Program-made: the position numbers and the translations under genes
Origin: Candidatus Omnitrophota bacterium
Lineage (GTDB): Bacteria > Omnitrophota > Gorgyraeia > Aquiviventales > Aquiviventaceae
Reading direction: 5' to 3'
Length of the DNA stretch: 9,716 nt
Assembly: GCA_016193195.1 (NCBI GenBank)
Contig: JACPSQ010000042.1
Span: 1-9,716 of the forward strand
Part shown: piece after piece, positions 7,062-9,716 of the stretch
Position numbering within the stretch: position 1 is the first letter of the stretch
Layout: each line of letters begins with the position of its first letter
Notes under the pieces: model-generated
Databases searched by the model: none
Told to the model about the DNA's origin: nothing
Seen by the model: the letters and a program-made list of their open reading frames with translations, nothing else

Positions 7062-7997
7062 TCACTGCCCACCCTGAACGGCCACGTCACCGACCTGGAA
7101 CGAGCTCGAGGCGCCTGGGTGAGTCGTCTCGCAGGCTGAGAGCCTGGGACGGATGCGGATGACCGTGGCGCGACCGATCTGGGCCCCTCCGCGAAGGATG
7201 TCAAAAACCATCCCCATCCGAACGCCGTCCATGCTCCCCCTGTCCACGATCATGAAGTTGTGCTGCGTATCCACCTCGAGGACTCGCCCCCTGATGGGGA
7301 TCGCCATCCCCGCCTGGTCCTTCCGAACGATGATGGGCGGCAGCTCCACCGTCCCTGCCATCGCCGAGGCTGAAGGCCTCAGCGCTGAGGACGAGGAGGG
7401 CGGCGCGGCTGAGACATCTGTGCGAGAAGCCGCAGACGCGGGGGGGCTATTGTGTTGGCTTGCGGATTCCATCTGGGCGAGCTTCTCGACGGCCTGACGG
7501 TAGTCTCGATCGAGCCACGCCAATCGCTCCCGAAGGCGGGTCACTGAACGCTGCAGGGTCCCTTTCTCCTGCTCAAGCCGCTGCGCGGATCGCTTGGCCT
7601 CATCGCGTTCGCCCGTCACCGCGGCCAGCCGAGCCTGATCTTGGATTTGCTCGGCGGCAAGCGCGTCGTAACGTCCCTGCAGCTCCTCCAACCTCTGACG
7701 GGACTGCTCGAGCTCTGTGGTGGTGGAGGAGAGCTGCGTGCGCAACGAGGTTACGCGCTCGTTCGCCGTCTTGCGCTCTTTGAGCAGCTCCTCGAGCTGC
7801 TGGTTGATCTCCTGGTTATGGGACTCGAGCTGGGCCACCTGCTGCTGACTGGCGCTCAACTGCTCCCTGAGCTGCTTGATCTGCTGCAGCTGGGCGGAAA
7901 AAAAGAACAGGCCGATCGCCCCAACGACGACGACCACGGCGAGGATGGACACGAAGAGCGCGACCGGACGCTTCCCCGAGCCTTCCTCAGCGCCCAT
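7062..7997 (-). CDS. Membrane-anchored coiled-coil protein with C-terminal beta domain
   Basis: This 311-residue protein is not assigned to a named family. Residues 11-35 form one transmembrane helix (PVALFVSILAVVVVVGAIGLFFF). A long Gln/Glu/Leu-rich coiled coil runs from about 36 to 175. A Ser/Ala/Pro-rich linker follows at about 176-215. The last 95 residues look like a small beta domain (IRGRVLEVDTQHNFMIVDRG, GVRMGMVFDILRGGAQIG, FQVGDVAVQG), reminiscent of FlgT C-terminal-like domains. The likely topology is cytoplasmic N-terminus with coil and beta domain in the periplasm. The ATG at 7997 is preferred: it starts 2 nt after the ROK stop, whereas the longer frame would need a TTG at 8033 inside the ROK gene. 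Its place before gspF suggests an envelope accessory of the secretion system, by context only. Confidence 0.85.
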   Translation of the reverse strand: MGAEEGSGKRPVALFVSILAVVVVVGAIGLFFFSAQLQQIKQLREQLSASQQQVAQLESHNQEINQQLEELLKERKTANERVTSLRTQLSSTTTELEQSRQRLEELQGRYDALAAEQIQDQARLAAVTGERDEAKRSAQRLEQEKGTLQRSVTRLRERLAWLDRDYRQAVEKLAQMESASQHNSPPASAASRTDVSAAPPSSSSALRPSASAMAGTVELPPIIVRKDQAGMAIPIRGRVLEVDTQHNFMIVDRGSMDGVRMGMVFDILRGGAQIGRATVIRIRPRLSACETTHPGASSSFQVGDVAVQGGQ

Positions 7998-7999
7998 GG

Positions 8000-9232
8000 C
8001 TACGCCTGGATAAAGATTTCCTGAATCACCCAACAGGCCGCCCCGAGCGCCACCGCGTTATCGCCCAGCTGGGCGGGCAGGATATCCACCAGGCTCGCCG
8101 GCTCTTCATACGCGTACTTTTTGACAGAGCGCCACACGGGTTCCAACAACTGGGAACCGGCCTGCTCGATCCCCCCGCCGATGATGACGACCTCCGGATT
8201 CAAGAGATTCACGAGGTACGCAATCCGAATGCCCAGCTGCATGGCGGCGTGTTCCACCAGCTCCCTGGCCAGCTGATCGCCGCCCTGGGCCGCTTGAAGC
8301 ACCGTGCGCAGGTTGATCCCCTCAAGGCGATCCTTGGCGAGCCCTTGGATGGCCGTGGCATGCCCTTCCCGGATGAGCTTCTTCGCTTGCGTAGCCAGCC
8401 CCAAGTCCCAGACATTGGAGAGCACGAACGAGGGGCTTTTGATCCACGTCAGGTAGTCCTCGTCAGAGGGCACGAACACGCCCAACTCCCCTGCGCTGCC
8501 TCCCGATCCCCAGTAGATGTGCCCATTCACGATGAGGCTCGCCCCGACGTCGGAATAGAGGTACACGAGATTTTTCACCAGCCGGTCCAATCCCAACCGG
8601 AGCTCTCCGTAGCCGGCCAGCGTCGAGTCGCCGCCCATCAGGACGGGGAGTCGCAGGTCCGCTTCCAACTGGTCGCGGATCGCCACGTAGTTGGTCCGCG
8701 TCCCCTCGCGGGAGCGATCCCGGACGGTGCCGGCTCGCTCGTCCATGATCCCGGGCAGCCCGATTCCGATCCCGTGAATCTTCTTCGTCTCCACGGGGCT
8801 CGTCTTGAGCACTTCGCGGATCTGAGAGCCCAGGCCTCTGAGGATCCGATCCATGTTGCCCGCCGTCTGCGGCTTCGTCACGCGATGCACGATCTCGCCC
8901 CGCAGATCGGTGATGACGAAGACCGTCTGGGCCTCCGAGGCGTCTAACGGCCCCACCCCGATCCCGACGCTGAAGGCGGCCTTCGCGTTGAGCTCGACGA
9001 GGACGGGCTTCCTCCCCCCCGTGGAGATGTCGAACCCGCGCTCTAGGACCAAGCCGTGCCGGATGAACTCGTTGACGTAGTTGGACACGGTGACGACGTT
9101 GAAGCCGGTGCCTTGCGAGAGCTCCGTGCGGGTCAACGGCCCACGCTGGCGGAGGAGCTCGAGGAGCTGGATGTTCTTTTCCTCGCGCTCCGCCAGGCGA
9201 TGCTGGTCGAGGAGCGGTCTCCGCTTCACCAT
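8000..9232 (-). CDS. ROK-family transcriptional repressor (NagC/XylR/Mlc-like)
   Basis: This 410-residue protein has the length of ROK repressors; free sugar kinases are near 300. Residues 18-82 form a winged helix-turn-helix (IQLLELLRQRGPLTRTELSQ, VVTVSNYVNEFIRHGLV) ending in the ROK hinge STGGRKPVLVELN. The ROK fold follows: GIGIGLPGIMD (154-164), the catalytic-Asp region as GGDSTLAGYGE (200-210, Asp202), SDVGASLIVNGHIYWGSGGSAGELG (227-251, given as landmarks) and NPEVVIIGGGI (345-355). The ATP phosphate loop DxGGT is replaced by GVGPLD near 92. The GH and CxCGxxGCxE zinc motif is missing (GV at 251). So it is probably a sugar-sensing regulator without kinase activity; the ligand cannot be named. 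It heads the run, 2 nt before the coiled-coil gene, and may autoregulate the whole unit. Confidence 0.92.
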   Translation of the reverse strand: MVKRRPLLDQHRLAEREEKNIQLLELLRQRGPLTRTELSQGTGFNVVTVSNYVNEFIRHGLVLERGFDISTGGRKPVLVELNAKAAFSVGIGVGPLDASEAQTVFVITDLRGEIVHRVTKPQTAGNMDRILRGLGSQIREVLKTSPVETKKIHGIGIGLPGIMDERAGTVRDRSREGTRTNYVAIRDQLEADLRLPVLMGGDSTLAGYGELRLGLDRLVKNLVYLYSDVGASLIVNGHIYWGSGGSAGELGVFVPSDEDYLTWIKSPSFVLSNVWDLGLATQAKKLIREGHATAIQGLAKDRLEGINLRTVLQAAQGGDQLARELVEHAAMQLGIRIAYLVNLLNPEVVIIGGGIEQAGSQLLEPVWRSVKKYAYEEPASLVDILPAQLGDNAVALGAACWVIQEIFIQA

Positions 9233-9238
9233 ACCTCT

Positions 9239-9267
9239 ATTGTTCAGGAGGTTACGAACTTTGTCAA
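9239..9267 (-). promoter_or_regulatory. Sigma70-type promoter of the ROK-T2SS run
   Basis: On the minus strand a perfect -35 TTGACA (9267-9262) is followed by exactly 17 nt and AACAAT (9244-9239), 4 of 6 to TATAAT. The -10 box ends 6 nt before the ROK ATG, so transcription would begin at or within 1-2 nt of the start codon. The AGAGGT between them touches the ATG and is too close to serve it, though it would suit the GTG codon that follows. Fit to the -35 and spacer is strong; the -10 is moderate. Confidence 0.6.
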
Positions 9268-9403
9268 GGCGACGTTAGGGGATTTAAAATCTTCCCAACA
9301 ACACCTTGCGCTGGGTATCGCGAGTGGAGGAACGAGAGGGGAACGTCTACCTGCAGAACGGCTGGATCTCGCCGGCGCTAAACCAGAGTCCTATGGGGAG
9401 CGG
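9268..9403. other. Intergenic spacer with an AT-rich palindrome
   Basis: No gene is seen here. GATTTAAAATC at 9281-9291 is an 11-nt palindrome with a single central base. It lies 14 nt upstream of the -35 box, where an operator or UP-like element could sit. No hairpin with a T-run follows the partial gene's stop at 9404, so no intrinsic terminator is evident and read-through into the ROK run cannot be excluded. Confidence 0.4.
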
Positions 9404-9716
9404 CTACATGTACAGGAAGAACTTCCAGAAAAACAGCGAGAGGCTGTCGGAAATGTTGTAGTAGGACATCCACTCGTAGCCGATTTTCGAGCGGATGATC
9501 CCGGGTTTGAACAACTCCAGCTCGGCCCGCAGCCCGGTGTTGTTGAAGTTGCTGTACCCAAACCCGCGCGAGAAATCACACCCCAGCGACACATCGAAGT
9601 CCTTGAACAACTCGTAGCTGAGGGTGTTGGTCCAGTTGAACACTTGCGCATCGGGATTGGAGGGTTCCTTCCCCGACTGCGCGACCTCGGCCTGGACGAT
9701 CTGCTGTTTGCTCGAG
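9404..9716 (-). CDS. C-terminal part of an unrecognised beta-strand-rich protein (partial)
   Basis: The frame is open to the window edge, so 103 residues of the C-terminus are visible and the start is outside. A GTG at 9643 inside this frame is probably not the true start, because the frame continues upstream without a stop. The sequence is rich in aromatic residues and alternating polar/apolar stretches (NWTNTLSYELFKDFDVSLG, FSRGFGYSNFNNTGL, RSKIGYEWMSYYNISDSL) and ends with FFWKFFLYM. That pattern fits the last strands of an outer-membrane beta-barrel, but no family is recognised. It uses fewer Ala/Arg residues than its neighbours. It is separated from the ROK gene by 171 nt including a promoter, so it likely belongs to another transcription unit. 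Confidence 0.65.
   Translation of the reverse strand, partial: SSKQQIVQAEVAQSGKEPSNPDAQVFNWTNTLSYELFKDFDVSLGCDFSRGFGYSNFNNTGLRAELELFKPGIIRSKIGYEWMSYYNISDSLSLFFWKFFLYM

Noticed and set aside
7377..7390. 14-bp perfect palindrome CCTCAGCGCTGAGG in the coiled-coil gene
   Set aside because: It lies in a Ser/Ala/Pro linker with simple codon composition. There is no second copy or flanking arm, so chance is a sufficient explanation.
7998..8033. Upstream start (position 8033) for the coiled-coil protein
   Set aside because: It would be a TTG inside the ROK gene. The ATG at 7997 gives a normal short basic N-terminus before the membrane helix and clean 2-nt spacing.

Overview
All supported genes lie on the minus strand and read from high to low coordinates. 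The window is GC-rich, tightly packed and full of short repeats. It carries part of a type II secretion (T2SS) or type IV pilus-like export locus. The oversized minor pseudopilin, the bacterial Ig-like exported protein and the many palindromic and heptamer repeats suggest an uncultivated Gram-negative lineage such as Omnitrophota or another PVC-type group. That assignment is inference; no rRNA or other marker gene is present.

Layout in transcription order: (1) 9404-9716, the C-terminal end of an unrecognised beta-strand-rich protein that runs off the window. (2) 9233-9403, an intergenic region with a good promoter whose -10 box ends 6 nt before the next ATG. (3) 8000-9232, a ROK-family repressor. 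(4) 7062-7997, a membrane-anchored coiled-coil protein with a small C-terminal beta domain. (5) 6968-7060, a 93-bp nested inverted repeat whose last arm doubles as the ribosome binding site of the next gene. (6) 5900-6967 GspF, 5385-5903 GspI-like, 4736-5407 GspJ-like and 1918-4752 GspK-like, each overlapping the next by 4 to 23 nt. (7) 1845-1917, a spacer made mostly of a heptamer array. (8) 273-1844, an exported Ig-like multidomain protein. (9) 1-272, non-coding DNA holding two or three palindromic repeats.

Read together, ROK, coiled coil, F, I, J, K and Ig look like one transcription unit. GspF is the inner-membrane platform. I, J and K would form the tip complex of the pseudopilus. The coiled-coil protein may be an accessory envelope component. 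The Ig-like protein is a candidate cargo or surface partner. The ROK protein could tie expression to a sugar signal.

The most unusual pattern is where the repeats sit. All three pseudopilin genes carry a repetitive insertion inside the cleavable leader, just upstream of the prepilin cleavage site. The Ig-like protein carries a heptamer array that encodes the core of its Sec signal peptide. Two of the pseudopilin leader insertions are copies of the same palindrome read in different frames, so this reflects a DNA element and not protein homology. Three heptamer arrays with different units (sharing ACT plus four bases) occur in under 4 kb. The arrays inside genes lack stop codons in the sense direction, while the intergenic one contains them.
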